A stretch of DNA of 5,211 bases, taken from positions 1 through 5,211 of the forward strand of contig JACQAW010000255.1 of the NCBI GenBank assembly GCA_016194725.1. The letters run 5' to 3'. Both the position numbers and the translations under genes were made by a program. The notes beneath the pieces were generated by a model that saw nothing but the letters and a program-made list of their open reading frames with translations, made no database searches and was not told where the DNA came from. This DNA comes from Deltaproteobacteria bacterium (GTDB taxonomy: Bacteria > Bdellovibrionota > UBA1018 > UBA923). Of this stretch, positions 4,971-5,211 are shown in pieces. Each line of letters begins with the position of its first letter. The first letter of the stretch is position 1.

Positions 4971-5211
4971 ATGGCACACTCTGGAACCGATCGGTTGGAA
5001 ATCCCGCGCATCTCAGGTCCGGAACGGCTCGTTCTGCTCGCCGGTTATCCGACCGTGCTGCTGCTTGGCGGACTGCTGCTTTTCTATTCTCAGGTTGCGT
5101 TTGGTTGGTGGACCGTCGCAGGAAAGCTCGCGCTGGCACTTTCAGCGGTTTGTGCGCTGGCGCTGGCAGCTGGAGGCGCGGTGCTCGTCCTGCTCGTCAC
5201 CGCGGTGTATC
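4971..5211 (+). CDS. Hydrophobic, probably integral membrane protein, N-terminal fragment
   Basis: From the ATG at 4971 the frame stays open for 80 codons to the window edge. The product has a polar N-terminus of about 18 residues (MAHSGTDRLEIPRISGPERL begins it). A hydrophobic segment follows at about residues 20-39 (LLLGGLLLFYSQVAF is its later part), then a short GWWTVAGK turn with Trp46-Trp47, then a long hydrophobic stretch at about 53-79. This looks like two transmembrane helices with the gene continuing beyond the window. I do not recognise the family. The start is uncertain: the ATG has no clear ribosome binding site, and an in-frame TTG at 4935 has GAGG (4922-4925) 9 nt upstream and would add 12 residues. 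The frame closes at a TAA at 4911-4913. It is divergent from the reverse operon. A role in glycan or lipid handling is possible from context only. Confidence 0.6.
   Translation, partial: MAHSGTDRLEIPRISGPERLVLLAGYPTVLLLGGLLLFYSQVAFGWWTVAGKLALALSAVCALALAAGGAVLVLLVTAVY

Noticed and set aside
1..5211. tRNA or rRNA genes, CRISPR arrays, insertion sequences, attachment sites
   Set aside because: I looked for cloverleaf-like segments, regularly spaced repeats, transposase motifs and flanking direct repeats and saw none.

Overview
This window is a surface-glycan (LPS, O-antigen or capsule type) biosynthesis region from a bacterium of moderately high GC content. The genes are tightly packed and use mostly G/C-ending codons. 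They encode nucleotide-sugar enzymes (two DegT-type aminotransferases, an SDR epimerase/dehydratase and a Gfo/Idh/MocA dehydrogenase), a family 2 glycosyltransferase and a Nudix hydrolase. A Gram-negative host is likely but the sequence does not prove it, and I cannot name a genus.

Positions 1-1630 carry a forward operon. It holds the last 47 codons of a DegT/DnrJ/EryC1/StrS aminotransferase, then an SDR nucleotide-sugar epimerase/dehydratase, then a Nudix hydrolase whose start overlaps the SDR stop. Positions 1631-1764 separate two convergent operons and contain a 10-bp perfect inverted repeat. Positions 4660-1765 carry a reverse operon of Gfo/Idh/MocA oxidoreductase, DegT aminotransferase and GT2 glycosyltransferase, with a 16-nt gap and then a zero-nt gap between genes. 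A plausible extended -10 promoter lies just upstream at about 4687-4695.

Positions 4661-4934 contain no intact gene. They do hold a short, stop-bounded relic of a second GT2 glycosyltransferase on the minus strand (4799-4939), with both nucleotide-binding motifs still readable. From about 4971 to the window end, a new plus-strand gene begins that encodes a hydrophobic, probably membrane, protein and runs off the edge.

Inferred workflow: in the reverse operon the dehydrogenase would oxidise a ring hydroxyl of an NDP-sugar, the PLP enzyme would aminate the resulting ketone, and the GT2 enzyme would transfer a sugar to an acceptor. The forward operon probably makes a different modified sugar. 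No acetyltransferase, polymerase or flippase is recognisable in the window. I see no clear evidence of a wholly new system. The most noteworthy items are the GT2 relic, the GT2 enzyme with an atypical DxD region, the Nudix gene with a Gly-to-Ser change in its Nudix box inside a sugar operon, and the hairpin between the convergent operons.
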